The notes: generated by a model from the sequence alone, not told the origin. DNA of 64,000 nt from a bacterium (GCA_016124935.1 WGMS01000018.1:85127-149126), one strand, 5' to 3'; shown: positions 1-9,594, counted from the first letter of the stretch. Program-made: numbers and translations.

Positions 1-32
1 TTTTGTCTGGAGGTGGAGATTGAACTTGTCAT
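1..32 (-). CDS. Start of next T4SS-locus gene (partial, runs off left edge)
   Basis: An ATG at 30-32 read on the minus strand is preceded by a purine-rich AAGGA-type ribosome binding site about 9 nt upstream. It opens an uninterrupted frame (MTSSISTSRQ...) to the window edge. It lies 25 bp past the stop of the PrgI/VirB3-like gene and in the same direction. In many conjugation loci the gene after a PrgI/VirB3-like protein encodes the VirB4-type ATPase, so that is the natural guess. Only ten codons are visible, so the product cannot be identified here. Confidence 0.4.
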   Translation of the reverse strand, partial: MTSSISTSRQ

Positions 33-57
33 TTCTTTTTCCTTACGCCTTAGAAAC

Positions 58-441
58 TTACTTAACCTGGATGAGAACCGAATCTTCGAGATTGTCGTCG
101 AAATCGATGAATTCGGGCAGGTCCTCATCGGTCAAAAATCGAGTCGGATTGGGGTCCGGACCGGGAATGAAAACTTGAGGGTTGACATAGAAATTAATGA
201 TCGTCTCCCAGCTGCCGGCGTTCTGATGCATGGTCAAAAGGCAGTAGGCAGGACCGACTAAGCCGATGAGAATAGCGACATCCAGTCTCAGGTCATGGCC
301 CAGGAAGGGAATGGGATTGAGCCAGGAGTAGAGCTGGGTAGAGACTATCAAGCTCACCAGGCAGGTTACGAGCTGGTCGTAACGCAGACCGAATAGCTTC
401 GGCGAATCTTCTAGATTTAGAGGGGTGATATCTTCCAACAT
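58..441 (-). CDS. PrgI/VirB3-like small membrane protein
   Basis: The 127-aa product has a short N-terminal cytoplasmic stretch with the pattern LFGLRYDQL. Two closely spaced hydrophobic segments follow (about residues 24-45 and 52-70), then an acidic, proline-containing tail. The layout 'xxKxFGLRxxQ + two TM helices + soluble tail' resembles PrgI/TcpE/VirB3 subunits of conjugative type IV secretion systems, which anchor the VirB4 ATPase at the membrane. It starts 13 bp after the stop of the DUF2225-like gene, and the large VirB6-like gene is next upstream, so an operon is likely. The assignment rests on topology, a short motif and context, not on a strong family signature. Confidence 0.5.
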   Translation of the reverse strand: MLEDITPLNLEDSPKLFGLRYDQLVTCLVSLIVSTQLYSWLNPIPFLGHDLRLDVAILIGLVGPAYCLLTMHQNAGSWETIINFYVNPQVFIPGPDPNPTRFLTDEDLPEFIDFDDNLEDSVLIQVK

Positions 442-454
442 TGTTCTCTATCTC

Positions 455-1189
455 TCAGACGATTACATGGGGGGTATTAACAGGGTGGAGTCCAGGGTGA
501 TTAACAGCGGTATTTTCCTGGATGCTCTCGGCGGATTTGAGCTTGAACACTGCTTCTATGATATGAGGAGGCAGAAGCACCGGTTTGTCGTTGCCGACTT
601 TGGCTTGATAGATCTGGTGATCAACGAGTTCCTTGGGAAGCACCGACTTTCTATCCACCTGGTTGAAGTAGCGGACCGCTCCATGGAAATTGCCCATTAA
701 CCTGAGCACTTCTCCGAGGATGTAGCTGTAACGGCTTCTGTTGCCCCACCAGCTCTCGTCGGATAGTGCGGCTTCCAGATCTTTGCTGGCAAGCTCCAGC
801 CACTTTACTCCGGGCTGAAACTCTTCTCTGGCGCACCAGTAGCCGTTCAAAGCCACCACCGCCGTATCGAGGGCATGAACGCCGCTCTTTCTACCGGTTA
901 GAATGGCATGACCGAATTTCTTCGAATCAGCCACCGGCGGAGCATCAGGCGCCATCTGAGGAATGGTCGGGCTCTGGTCGAAGGCGCTCAGCCACCAGGT
1001 GAAGAAGCACTCCGGGCAAGTAGCCAGAAGCGCTGCTCTCACCGCACTGTCAGGAAGGATTCTATGAAGATCTGCCTCTACTTTGGAATCTCTGCCTACT
1101 GCAGGCATTCTCGCTACCTGAGAGGTAGCAAAAATCAAATCGCACTCGGGGCAGACAACACAGATTCTTCTTAGAGTATAGATTTTCAT
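455..1189 (-). CDS. DUF2225-like zinc-ribbon/TPR protein
   Basis: The 244-aa product has paired cysteine motifs near its N terminus (CVVCPEC, about residues 10-16, and CPEC about residues 58-61) that could form a zinc ribbon. A helical region follows with TPR-like spacing (LGEVLRLMGNFHGAVRYFNQV). This combination matches the DUF2225 family, whose function is unknown. It sits between the VirB6-like gene (127 bp upstream) and the PrgI/VirB3-like gene (13 bp downstream), all on one strand, so it may be a cytoplasmic accessory of the secretion locus. Its upstream gap carries one of the repeated GGAATTCC palindromes. Confidence 0.6.
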   Translation of the reverse strand: MKIYTLRRICVVCPECDLIFATSQVARMPAVGRDSKVEADLHRILPDSAVRAALLATCPECFFTWWLSAFDQSPTIPQMAPDAPPVADSKKFGHAILTGRKSGVHALDTAVVALNGYWCAREEFQPGVKWLELASKDLEAALSDESWWGNRSRYSYILGEVLRLMGNFHGAVRYFNQVDRKSVLPKELVDHQIYQAKVGNDKPVLLPPHIIEAVFKLKSAESIQENTAVNHPGLHPVNTPHVIV

Positions 1190-1266
1190 GGGATCTCTTC
1201 CAAAACCGCGTGTTTATAGAATAAGATTCCTGACCCCCCGGGTAAATCGGGGGAAATCCCACTTTC

Positions 1267-1283
1267 GTGGTGGAATTCCCATG
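1267..1283. promoter_or_regulatory. Operator-like palindrome A upstream of the DUF2225-like gene
   Basis: This 17-nt sequence contains the palindrome GGAATTCC and is identical to the one at 8295-8311. It lies 78 bp upstream of the start of the DUF2225-like gene. The adjacent DNA (1234-1263) holds further G/C-run inverted repeats. That a protein binds here is inferred from recurrence and spacing. Confidence 0.4.
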
Positions 1284-1315
1284 ACCCAGATTAAATCTGT
1301 GAATTTCCTATTTAC

Positions 1316-4300
1316 TTAGTTGGCATAACTGTCCGAGGAATGACGCGGGTCTACATAAGTGCCGTTCTGACGAGCCAGCTTCTCTTCCATCTTCTGACGG
1401 ATGAAGTCGATGACTGAAGGCTTGTAGCCGGTCTCGCGAGAGTTCATGCGCGGAATGTAATCGTCGTGCTGACCGAGTGCGGTGATCATGCTCTGGGTCG
1501 GAGCGATGCTGACTCCTCTCAGGTGCGGGTGCTCTACCTTGACCTGCTCGGACACATCGGCGATGGTCTGGGCGGTGAAGATGGTGGAGGACTCGATGCT
1601 TCTGGGCGAATTGCGAGGGTCGGCATCCATAATCGCCTGGACGGTGGTGACATGTTCGTAGTTGACATGCTCGGCCCCCATGGTCTCGGTGGCGATGGAA
1701 GCAGCCTGCATCATCGACGGATCGGTGGCAGAGACCTGCATGGCGACCGTAAAGGCGTTCTCGTTGCTGATCTGGTCGAAGGTGAATCCGGCATCTTTCA
1801 TGTCGACAATCACTTTGTTTGCCACATCTTCGACCGAGCCATATTGAGCCACCATCTTTTGCACTTCGGCATTGAGTCCGGAGTCGTCGAGACCGGAGAA
1901 GCCGGAGGAGCCACCGCCTCGACGGATGACCTCGCCTTCGACATGGGTCTCGTAGACTCCACCATGAGATGCGCCGCGGTACTGGCCGACCTGGATATCG
2001 TTCTGGACATTCTGGCTTGAGACCGGCGCTTCGAATCTCATCTTTCTGGAAGGCGGTACGTTGAGAGGACCGCTTCCGCCATCGGTGAGATTGACATTGG
2101 TGCGTACCCGGGCAGCGCCGCCGCCAATGGTGCCGGGGTTGATATCGGCGGCAGTGATGCGAGGATCCATGTCTACGCCACGAGCGTCTGGCATGACCTC
2201 GACATCGTAGCTCTGTTCGTTGTAAGCGCCGCCACCAGCCATGGCAGGACCGCCAGAACTGGAGATGGTGTGGGAGACAGGACCGCCGCCGCCGCCGGAT
2301 ACCTGCATGGAACCTCCGGAGGAAGGCGCAGGAGCTGATGATCCCGAAGGTGCGAAAGCTGCGGCAACACGGGTGGCAGTGGAATAGCCTCTGTAGGCAT
2401 CGACATATTCGTGATTCTGTCTACCAGGGCCGACCACACTGGCTACTTTGTTGACCAGGGCGACATCGGCGGCGGCACCTTCGTCCACTTCCATGGCGAG
2501 AGCGGCACAGGTACTGACTATGGCAGGCGACATCATCTGGGCGGCCCGTCCGACATAAGCGTCTCTGACCATAGGGTCGGTGCCGGAAGGAAGCTCTTGA
2601 TCGACCATACCGTTCATGTAAGAGAGACATCCGCGAATAGCGGCACCACGCAACCAGGGTTGGGACTTCTGGACGCTGAGGTTGGCTGCGACCGCCCTCG
2701 ACATACCGTTTATCGGAATGGCGTTCTGAACAAGAGTCTCGGTGGCAGGAATATGAGCCCAGTTCCAGGCGGATTCCGGCGAAGCGGCGTTGGTGGTGGC
2801 ATATACTCCAAAAGCCTGCTTCTCTGGGGTCATCGGACCATATCTGTCGCTGAGGTACTGAGTGTACTCGTTGCCGGATTGCATGCCCACATAAGCCTGG
2901 GCGCCTTCCACGGCATGATTGTACATGGCTAACTGGAAACGCTGCTTGGCGTTGGCAGTCTGGGACCAGGATCCGCCGTTATAGGCATACATACCGGCAG
3001 CCATTCTCTCTGCTATGCCCTTCGGTCCGTCTTCCTTGGCTTCTATCGCGGCAGCCCGTGCAGCATCGTAAGCGACAGGGTCGGAGCCGACCAGACCGGC
3101 ATAACCGGCGGTCATTATTTGCAGAGCCTTCTGCTGCTCGGAGTGTCCTTCTCCCGTTCTGACATGGAAGGTCTGACCTTTGGCTCCACCTATTAGCTCG
3201 GCTTTGCCGTCGGCTCTAGTGCTGGGACCAAGGGTTGTGTTCTGAGCAAGACGGATGGCACCGACTACAGAACGTCCAGGAATGCCCCAGTAACCTGCCT
3301 GTTGATACATATCCAGAGGCTTAGAAGCGTTATTGGCATTATATCTGTCTTCGTAGGAGTTTCTGACGTTGAGATCGCTACCCTCACCATCACCGCCGGA
3401 AGGCGGAGGCGGGCTCGGGGGCGGAGAGCCAGTGGGAGGCACATTATTGTCGCCGTTTCCACCGCCGCCACCGGCTGCAACCTGGGCGTTTGTAGAGCGG
3501 GTGGTGGTGGTCTGACCTTGCTGACCCTGGATATCCATGGTGCTGTTAGAGCCTTGAACCTGGCTCATTCTGGGAGGAGGAGAGATAATCCGACCGCTCA
3601 CGGTCTCGGTGGCGCTGAAGCCTGCTCCGGGAGCTGCAGCCTGGGAGCCGGTCACTTCGACACGCTGGTCGACACGACCTTCTGCAGTGCCGCCGTCGGC
3701 TCTGACACTGCCGTCCACTCCGGTAACATTGCCGGTCACAGCTTGAGCGGCGGTGGCTCCGGCCTGGGCGGTGACTGCCTGGGCTGCATTGCCTTTCATG
3801 GTCGGAACAGCAGCTACTTGAACCGAATCTCTGTCATCTACATCGATATTGACGCTGGAATCACCGCCCCGGGTGGTCACAGAACCGGTGCCTGTGCCCT
3901 TGCCGCCACGCAGGAGTTGGCCGGTAACGGCGGCAGCGGCTCCGGCGGCAGCAGCGGTCTTGAGCGTGTCGGCAGATCCGGAGATCTCAGGTCTGACCTG
4001 CATGGGGGGTGGCTGGATGTCGCCGCCTATATTAGCGGTGACATTCTTCTCGGCGTCTACATCTATATTGTTGGTGATATTGGTGTCGCCGCCTCTGGAA
4101 GTTGTCGAGGAAGCGGAAGTGGCAGCTCTCAAAACAGCCTGGGTAGCTGCTGCACCGGAGCTCAGATCGGCATTGCCATCGGCATCCAGATTGCCCAGAG
4201 TGCCCTGGACGTCGGTACTACTGGTTGCTTTCAAATTAGCTCCGCTCTTGCCGAGACCACCTTTGAGAAGCTGGCTGGCAGCCACAGCTCCCAGTCCGGC

Positions 4301-7300
4301 GGCAGCCGCGCTTTGCATGCTTGTCGCGGTGTCCATCTGAGCTTTAAGAGGCGGAGTGGGCTGACCGCTCTGAGCGCCAGAGACCACCTGACCGCTGACA
4401 GTACGATCCACATCCACTTCGGTGGTGCCGGTTTTGTCGGCACCCGAAGCGGTACCGGCAACGGTTCTTCCTGTCTGACCGGCTGATTTGAGCACAGCCT
4501 GATGGGCTGCATCTCCGGCTTCGTTGGCGATAGTGTCGCCGGCTTCGAGCACGGCTCCACGCAGGTCGGCAGAACTGGTTTGAGAAGTGCCGCCACCCTT
4601 ACCACGCAGAACGCTGCTGGCTAGTGTTGCACCGATGGCTCCGGCAGCGGCGGACTTAAGACCGCTTGCGGCGTCGGCGCTCACCGTGGAGTCGGCCTGG
4701 GCTTTGAGCGGCGGAGTGGGCTGGCCGCTCTGGGCGCCAGAGACTACCTGACCGCTGACAGTGCGATCCACATCCACTTCGGTGGTGCCGGTTTTGTCGG
4801 CTCCCGAAGCGGTACCGGCAACGGTTCTTCCTGTCTGACCGGCTGACTTGAGCACAGCCTGACGGGCTGCGTCTCCAGCTTCGTTGGCGATAGTGTCGCC
4901 GGCTTCGAGCACGGCTCCACGCAGGTCGGCAGAACTGGTCGGAGAAGTGCCGCCACCCTTACCACGCAGAACGCTGCTGGCTAGTGTTGCGCCTACTGCG
5001 CCTGCAGCAGCAGCGGACTTAAGGGTATCGCCACCCTGATTCTGGGCTTGAACTTGAGACTGGGTATCGATATCTCGTGCCGGTGGTTTGGTGGCGCTGT
5101 CGGCAGCAGATACGACCTGTCCGCTGACGGTCTGCTCGGTGGTGAGTTCAGCACCTTTAGCAGACTCAGCGCCCGGATTGCCTCCCGCACTGTCAACGGT
5201 TTTCAATTTTGCCTGCGGTGCCGGCAGAGGAGCACCATCGGCACCAACACCGCTTCCTGCGGCTTTCAAACCGGCACCCTTGTCACCGCCTACACCGGCG
5301 GCTTCAGTTCTCTTGCCCGAGGTCATCGAACCTTTGACGGCGGCTCCAACCATGAGAGGCAAGGCAGAGGCTATTGCCGCCCCCGCGTTGGAGCTCTTCT
5401 GATCGACTTCTTGAACTTTAGCCATGTCGACTTCGGTATCAAGCTTAGCATCAGCAGCGACAGGAGGCTTCAACTCTTTGCCGCTGGCGGTGATATCGGG
5501 GCGACCTTCTACTATACCTGCACCGGCGAGCTCTCTTTGCGATTCGGAAACCGGGTCGACTCCACCGCCCACGGTGGCTTTACCCTTGGCGCTGAGGTCG
5601 CCGGGTTTTGACGGACTGGCATCAAGAGCAGCGCCTTTGCCTCCGACAGCACCCTTGAGTGTGTTGGCGGCCATCAAGGATCCGGCAGTGGCAAGAGCGG
5701 CTTTGACGCTCTTCTGACCGGGAGCACCGGCTCCGGTTCTGCCCGCCTCTATCTTGGTCTTGACGCCAGGACCTTCCTGGGCGGCGTTGGCGTTGGGTTC
5801 GGTCTCCATATCGATGGACTGATCTTCAGCCTTGGGAACACCATCTTTGGCGACACCTTTGTCTTTGTCACCCTGGGTTGCGGCTTCGAGGTCCCTGGCG
5901 GTAGGAGGTGTGACACCATCGGCAAGCTTGCCTTCGACACCCTTATCGGCACCGTCTTTCTGGTTGACGGTAAGTTTGCGCTCGGCTTGTTCGGCTTTGG
6001 CGCCGGTACCAGGACCGGATTTCGATGCCGGCGGCTTCAGACCGAGACCGGCAGCCAGAGCGGCAGCGGTTTTAGCCTGATCTTCTTTTGTTTTGGCATC
6101 GGTTTTGGTGCCGTCTTTTTTGGCATCACCCTGATTAAGGACCTTGCCTTTGACGTCGGTTTCGACTCCGCCTTTGCCTTTGCCCTTCTCCTCATCAGAA
6201 CCTGCTCCGGTCTCACCGGGAACAACCCCGGCATTCTGGAGGTTGGCACCTTCTTTCATGGCATTGGCAGCTTGCTCGAGGGCAGCAGCGGCAGCTTTGT
6301 CCGATGAACTCTCCTCACCCTGTTTCCTGTTGAGAGCACCGGCAGCCCCCATGCCGGCCATGGCGGTGCCGGCGGCGGTGCCGATACCTATACCCTTGGC
6401 GGCGTTGCCGAGTCCGTCCTTAAGACCTTCGGCAACCGAGCCTCGGCCCTTCTTGTCGGCATTGAGTCCGTTTAGATCCTTGCCCTGGCCGGCGCCTTCG
6501 GCACCTTTCTTGGGAGGATTATTCTGACCGTCTTTCTTATTTGCGGGGTTGATACCTTGATCTTTGCCCTGCTGACCGAGTTTGTCTTTATTCTTATCTT
6601 TGTCCTTATCTTTGCCTTCGCCGTCGATGGGCTTGAGAGGCGGCTGGGTCTTGGTGGGCAATTTGCCGTCGCCGGCTTTTTTGATATCGTTGAAAAGTTT
6701 CTGATTGGCGACACCATTGGGAAGATTATTGAGTTCCTTATTCGTAGTCTGCTGAGGACCACGGGCAGCACCGGTGGTAAACCTTCCGCCGATGGCGTCG
6801 GCAAGCTGCATGCCACGGCTCTGCAAAGTGCTGCCGAGAGCCTTGCCGGCGCTGAGCAGACCGCCGGTGACAAGACCAGCCGAGATGAAATCGGACATAG
6901 GGCTTATCTGAGCACGAGCCAGGAAGGAAGGCACCTGGATCATGAGCTGCAGAACACCGACAGCCATGAGGATTTTGCCCCAGGGGTTGAAGTCCGAGAG
7001 GATGATGATGGTCATGATCTTGAGAAGACCGACCCAGACAAAAGTCCAGAGGCTGACTTCTACGAAGGATCTGACGAATCCGGCGGTGACGTTTTCGGTA
7101 TCCGGAGTAGCGAAGAATACAAGGAAGATCGGAGCGAACATATATTGTGCGGTGAGCAGAGCCGTTTGAATCGCTTTAAGCACCAGTATGTAAACCAGCT
7201 CGGCGATTAAGATGCCGCCCAGAATCAAGTAGATTATCAAACCGACCCAGGCGACGATGCCGCCCACGGTACCGAGAACCATACCACCGGGGCCGGCTCC

Positions 7301-8215
7301 GAGGACTCCGCCGAATGCTTGCCCGGCTACACCAGCCGTGGCATTCATAAGTAAACCAGCGCCAGCCATCAGTCCCGCTTTAACAGCTGCCGCCATGGCT
7401 GCGTCAAGGGCAGCAACCTGATCGGCAGAGTTGAAGAAGACTTCGCGAATCATCTCATTAGTGATCTGAATCTCGAATGCATAGATGGTCGGCCAGGCGA
7501 GCATAAGACCGGCAGTGAAGATAAGACGTCCAACAGCACCCATGAGGTTGCCGCCACCACGCCAGGCGGCTTCTGCCCAGTATTTCCATATACAGAGAAT
7601 GAAAAGCAGAAGGAGCAAGTCGACGGCGATACCGTACATAACATCGGCACCCTGTCTGACCCAGGGAGAGATGTCGTCGGAGGGCGAGGCACCCAGACCA
7701 TTGATGGCGATGTTCGGGTTGAGCACGAATACTCTCAGGAAGCCCGTCAAGAATTGAACGGTCTCCGCGACCCAGCCGTTGATGAATTCGCTTATCCACT
7801 TACCAATGAGCTGACCGATGTTATGAAAAAGGTTAGAGACGATGTCTTCTTCCCAGAACTTGTGCAGTCCGAAGAAAACATCGTTCTTAGCCACGAAGCG
7901 GTCTCCGGCCAGATCGTTCTCGACCCGGAAGATGACATCGGTGGTATTTTGCTCGGCGGCTTCCCGAATGAGCGTGGTCTGAGCGTCGGTATCCTGATAA
8001 GGACTCGGCACCGTGTCGTCGGTATTTCTTGCGCCAGGACTGGTCGGTGAACCCGGGTCAAAGCGACCGCCGGTGCCATCCGGAGGTACTTCGGTCTGAG
8101 CAAAAGCGGAGAAAGAAAGACATAGAGGCGCCAGTAGCAACATTTGCATTACCAGCACCAGGATAAGCCTCTTCGCCTGGGGTATCTTGTTAATCGTCTG
8201 TTTTGCCTTGTTCAC
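1316..8215 (-). CDS. Giant VirB6/TrbL-like T4SS channel protein (2299 aa)
   Basis: The protein starts at a GTG codon with a signal-like hydrophobic N terminus ending in AFAQ (about residue 40). A polytopic membrane region with several TM helices follows (about residues 140-460), with Gly/Ala-rich helices like those of VirB6/TrbL channel proteins of type IV secretion. Residues about 500-1650 are soluble, rich in Gly, Ala, Lys and Asp. They contain many variants of the phrases 'TVSGQVVS', 'ATLASSVLRGKGGG' and 'AAAAGA'. Two nearly identical 120-residue units stand in tandem at about 1072-1291. After a Pro/Gly linker, a globular-looking C-terminal domain spans about 1680-2299. Canonical VirB6 is about 300 aa; long C-terminal extensions are known in VirB6 homologues of other bacteria. 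Its promoter and an operator-like palindrome lie just upstream. Confidence 0.7.
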   Translation of the reverse strand: MNKAKQTINKIPQAKRLILVLVMQMLLLAPLCLSFSAFAQTEVPPDGTGGRFDPGSPTSPGARNTDDTVPSPYQDTDAQTTLIREAAEQNTTDVIFRVENDLAGDRFVAKNDVFFGLHKFWEEDIVSNLFHNIGQLIGKWISEFINGWVAETVQFLTGFLRVFVLNPNIAINGLGASPSDDISPWVRQGADVMYGIAVDLLLLLFILCIWKYWAEAAWRGGGNLMGAVGRLIFTAGLMLAWPTIYAFEIQITNEMIREVFFNSADQVAALDAAMAAAVKAGLMAGAGLLMNATAGVAGQAFGGVLGAGPGGMVLGTVGGIVAWVGLIIYLILGGILIAELVYILVLKAIQTALLTAQYMFAPIFLVFFATPDTENVTAGFVRSFVEVSLWTFVWVGLLKIMTIIILSDFNPWGKILMAVGVLQLMIQVPSFLARAQISPMSDFISAGLVTGGLLSAGKALGSTLQSRGMQLADAIGGRFTTGAARGPQQTTNKELNNLPNGVANQKLFNDIKKAGDGKLPTKTQPPLKPIDGEGKDKDKDKNKDKLGQQGKDQGINPANKKDGQNNPPKKGAEGAGQGKDLNGLNADKKGRGSVAEGLKDGLGNAAKGIGIGTAAGTAMAGMGAAGALNRKQGEESSSDKAAAAALEQAANAMKEGANLQNAGVVPGETGAGSDEEKGKGKGGVETDVKGKVLNQGDAKKDGTKTDAKTKEDQAKTAAALAAGLGLKPPASKSGPGTGAKAEQAERKLTVNQKDGADKGVEGKLADGVTPPTARDLEAATQGDKDKGVAKDGVPKAEDQSIDMETEPNANAAQEGPGVKTKIEAGRTGAGAPGQKSVKAALATAGSLMAANTLKGAVGGKGAALDASPSKPGDLSAKGKATVGGGVDPVSESQRELAGAGIVEGRPDITASGKELKPPVAADAKLDTEVDMAKVQEVDQKSSNAGAAIASALPLMVGAAVKGSMTSGKRTEAAGVGGDKGAGLKAAGSGVGADGAPLPAPQAKLKTVDSAGGNPGAESAKGAELTTEQTVSGQVVSAADSATKPPARDIDTQSQVQAQNQGGDTLKSAAAAGAVGATLASSVLRGKGGGTSPTSSADLRGAVLEAGDTIANEAGDAARQAVLKSAGQTGRTVAGTASGADKTGTTEVDVDRTVSGQVVSGAQSGQPTPPLKAQADSTVSADAASGLKSAAAGAIGATLASSVLRGKGGGTSQTSSADLRGAVLEAGDTIANEAGDAAHQAVLKSAGQTGRTVAGTASGADKTGTTEVDVDRTVSGQVVSGAQSGQPTPPLKAQMDTATSMQSAAAAGLGAVAASQLLKGGLGKSGANLKATSSTDVQGTLGNLDADGNADLSSGAAATQAVLRAATSASSTTSRGGDTNITNNIDVDAEKNVTANIGGDIQPPPMQVRPEISGSADTLKTAAAAGAAAAVTGQLLRGGKGTGTGSVTTRGGDSSVNIDVDDRDSVQVAAVPTMKGNAAQAVTAQAGATAAQAVTGNVTGVDGSVRADGGTAEGRVDQRVEVTGSQAAAPGAGFSATETVSGRIISPPPRMSQVQGSNSTMDIQGQQGQTTTTRSTNAQVAAGGGGGNGDNNVPPTGSPPPSPPPPSGGDGEGSDLNVRNSYEDRYNANNASKPLDMYQQAGYWGIPGRSVVGAIRLAQNTTLGPSTRADGKAELIGGAKGQTFHVRTGEGHSEQQKALQIMTAGYAGLVGSDPVAYDAARAAAIEAKEDGPKGIAERMAAGMYAYNGGSWSQTANAKQRFQLAMYNHAVEGAQAYVGMQSGNEYTQYLSDRYGPMTPEKQAFGVYATTNAASPESAWNWAHIPATETLVQNAIPINGMSRAVAANLSVQKSQPWLRGAAIRGCLSYMNGMVDQELPSGTDPMVRDAYVGRAAQMMSPAIVSTCAALAMEVDEGAAADVALVNKVASVVGPGRQNHEYVDAYRGYSTATRVAAAFAPSGSSAPAPSSGGSMQVSGGGGGPVSHTISSSGGPAMAGGGAYNEQSYDVEVMPDARGVDMDPRITAADINPGTIGGGAARVRTNVNLTDGGSGPLNVPPSRKMRFEAPVSSQNVQNDIQVGQYRGASHGGVYETHVEGEVIRRGGGSSGFSGLDDSGLNAEVQKMVAQYGSVEDVANKVIVDMKDAGFTFDQISNENAFTVAMQVSATDPSMMQAASIATETMGAEHVNYEHVTTVQAIMDADPRNSPRSIESSTIFTAQTIADVSEQVKVEHPHLRGVSIAPTQSMITALGQHDDYIPRMNSRETGYKPSVIDFIRQKMEEKLARQNGTYVDPRHSSDSYAN
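4341..5000. repeat. 360-bp tandem direct repeat inside the VirB6-like gene
   Basis: The segments 4341-4640 and 4701-5000 are nearly identical, with an exact 360-nt offset (120 codons). They encode two copies of a unit containing GKGGGTS, ADLRGAVLEAG and TVSGQVVSGAQ. The frame is preserved, so copy-number change would lengthen or shorten the protein without breaking it. Weaker, older copies of the same phrases surround it. Confidence 0.85.
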
Positions 8216-8257
8216 GGTTGTCTAGCCAAAAGAAGTAGAAACGGGGTGTGTTTTCGA

Positions 8258-8285
8258 CTAATAAAGAGTTTAAGTTCGCCGTCAA
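8258..8285 (-). promoter_or_regulatory. Predicted sigma70-type promoter of the VirB6-like gene
   Basis: On the minus strand TTGACG (8280-8285) is followed after 16-17 nt by TATTAG/ATTAGT, giving a start about 35 nt before the GTG codon at 8215. The operator-like palindrome at 8295-8311 lies about 10 bp upstream of the -35 box, an activator-type position. Confidence 0.45.
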
Positions 8286-8294
8286 GATTTGTCA

Positions 8295-8311
8295 GTGGTG
8301 GAATTCCCATG
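8295..8311. promoter_or_regulatory. Operator-like palindrome B upstream of the VirB6-like gene
   Basis: This is an exact 17-nt copy of the sequence at 1267-1283, centred on GGAATTCC and 80 bp upstream of the VirB6-like start codon. Copies A and B share both sequence and distance to the start codon, which suggests a shared regulator for the secretion genes. Confidence 0.45.
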
Positions 8312-8398
8312 GAAGACGGAAAGATCGGCATCTTTCGATACCGATCTTTTCCGAGCCGTTCGACAGACATCCTTTTGGGAGCCGATCTCTATCTGTTT

Positions 8399-8833
8399 TT
8401 AGAGACCGCCACCGAGACCGCCGTAGTTGTTGATGGCGAAGGTACCGATCAGGTGGACCGCGGTGGGTCCTCCGAAACCGACACCCAGACCCTTAGCCAC
8501 GTTCATCGCAGCTTCTCCACCGTCACGCTGGCCGAAGGCGATCTTCATGCCGGCAAGCGAGGAGGGGACGGTCGAAAGTGCCGTCACGACGCGCGATACG
8601 TCGCGAGCGGTGTCATATCCGAAATCAGCCAACTGACCGACTTCATTCGATTGCCCATAACGAGGGTCTACTGGCGCCCCTACTAAGCCCTGGGCATGAG
8701 CTGCTTGGTCGTAAATACCAAAAGCCATCAGGAGAAGTTGAGGAGCCAGGAGGATACCCACGCGGGAAGCAACCTTGAACGAGTGAGAAGAGACAATCTT
8801 CTTCGCTAGTTTGCTTAGTTTCTTGGTAGCCAT
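8399..8833 (-). CDS. Pilin-like exported protein, copy A (VirB2/TrbC-like candidate)
   Basis: The 144-aa product has a basic start (MATKKLSKLAKK), a hydrophobic segment and a signal-peptidase-like site at AHAQ (about residue 48). The mature part is about 97 aa, with two Gly/Ala-rich hydrophobic stretches and a GGLGGGL tail. Size, signal and two-helix layout next to a VirB6-like gene suggest a VirB2/TrbC-type major pilin or channel subunit; this is inference. It differs from the copy at 10795-11229 at only four of 144 residues, all in the signal region, although the two genes differ at many synonymous sites. A strong AGGAGG ribosome binding site precedes the ATG. Confidence 0.55.
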   Translation of the reverse strand: MATKKLSKLAKKIVSSHSFKVASRVGILLAPQLLLMAFGIYDQAAHAQGLVGAPVDPRYGQSNEVGQLADFGYDTARDVSRVVTALSTVPSSLAGMKIAFGQRDGGEAAMNVAKGLGVGFGGPTAVHLIGTFAINNYGGLGGGL

Positions 8834-8942
8834 TTTGAACCTCCTATTGATTCAACAATTTATTTCTTTCGAGTTGTGTGTAGTGTTTGTGTTTAGTGTC
8901 AGGTGATGAAATAGTGTGAGTGAGAAAAATCTTGTTCTGGAC

Positions 8943-9569
8943 TTAACGGTGTCTGTGATTAAGCACTGTACCTGTGACCCTGGTGCTGGCAGAAGAACCG
9001 GTACTGGCTGGGGTGTGACCGCCTGCCGTGTAGAAGTTTCCACCGTAGCCCTTAATGTGATTGGCTTTGGCGACCTTAGCCTGTGGTGCGTGTTTCTTGC
9101 TTGCAATGCGTTTGGCATTGACAGACTTGGCTGATTTGGTCGACTTCTTCAAGGTCGCCTTGACGGCGGGCTTGGCGGAGAAGGACTTGGGTGCGGCGAT
9201 GGCCGGTGACTGATGCGCTATGAGAGCGGCCGGCTCTCCAAAGTGCTTCTTGTAGGAAGCATTGGTTCTGGGTGCGCTGATAGCGATACTGGTAGTCGAC
9301 CTGGTCAGCGGAGGACGAGCCACCGGGGCTGGTCTCGTCAACATAGAGGGACTGACTCCGAGGAAACTTGAAGACTTCGGCACATGCCCATGGGCGACAC
9401 TAGGTTGAATTTGTGGTTGCGGACCACGCCAGGCCGACCGGGGCGAAGGATGAGACTCTAATTTGTATACGTTCGGTGCGAAGGTGAAGCGAGCTCCACG
9501 GTCCTGCGCCATGGCCGGAGCCTGGGCTATACAAAAGATGAGTAGAAGTGAGAATATCTTGAGTTTCAT
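8943..9569 (-). CDS. Secreted 'GARF' family protein, copy A
   Basis: This is a hypothetical exported protein of 208 aa. The ATG at 9567-9569 has AAGGA 8 nt upstream and fits better than the in-frame TTG 18 nt earlier. A signal peptide ends at AMAQ. The mature protein begins with GARFTFAPN, carries an LGVSPSMLTRP block and an FGEPAALIA block, then a Lys/Ala-rich stretch. It ends in a Gly/Ser/Thr-rich tail with VTGTVLN. The same blocks in the same order occur in the product of 11288-12013, so the two are paralogues. Both genes directly precede a copy of the pilin-like gene. No known domain is recognised. Confidence 0.6.
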   Translation of the reverse strand: MKLKIFSLLLIFCIAQAPAMAQDRGARFTFAPNVYKLESHPSPRSAWRGPQPQIQPSVAHGHVPKSSSFLGVSPSMLTRPAPVARPPLTRSTTSIAISAPRTNASYKKHFGEPAALIAHQSPAIAAPKSFSAKPAVKATLKKSTKSAKSVNAKRIASKKHAPQAKVAKANHIKGYGGNFYTAGGHTPASTGSSASTRVTGTVLNHRHR

Positions 9570-9594
9570 GATATTGTCCTTGAGCAAAAAACGC

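Noticed and set aside
3302..4486. 394-codon open frame on the plus strand opposite the VirB6-like gene
   Set aside because: It is an antisense shadow created by the Gly/Ala/Thr-rich codons of the minus-strand gene; it has no ribosome binding site or recognisable protein features.
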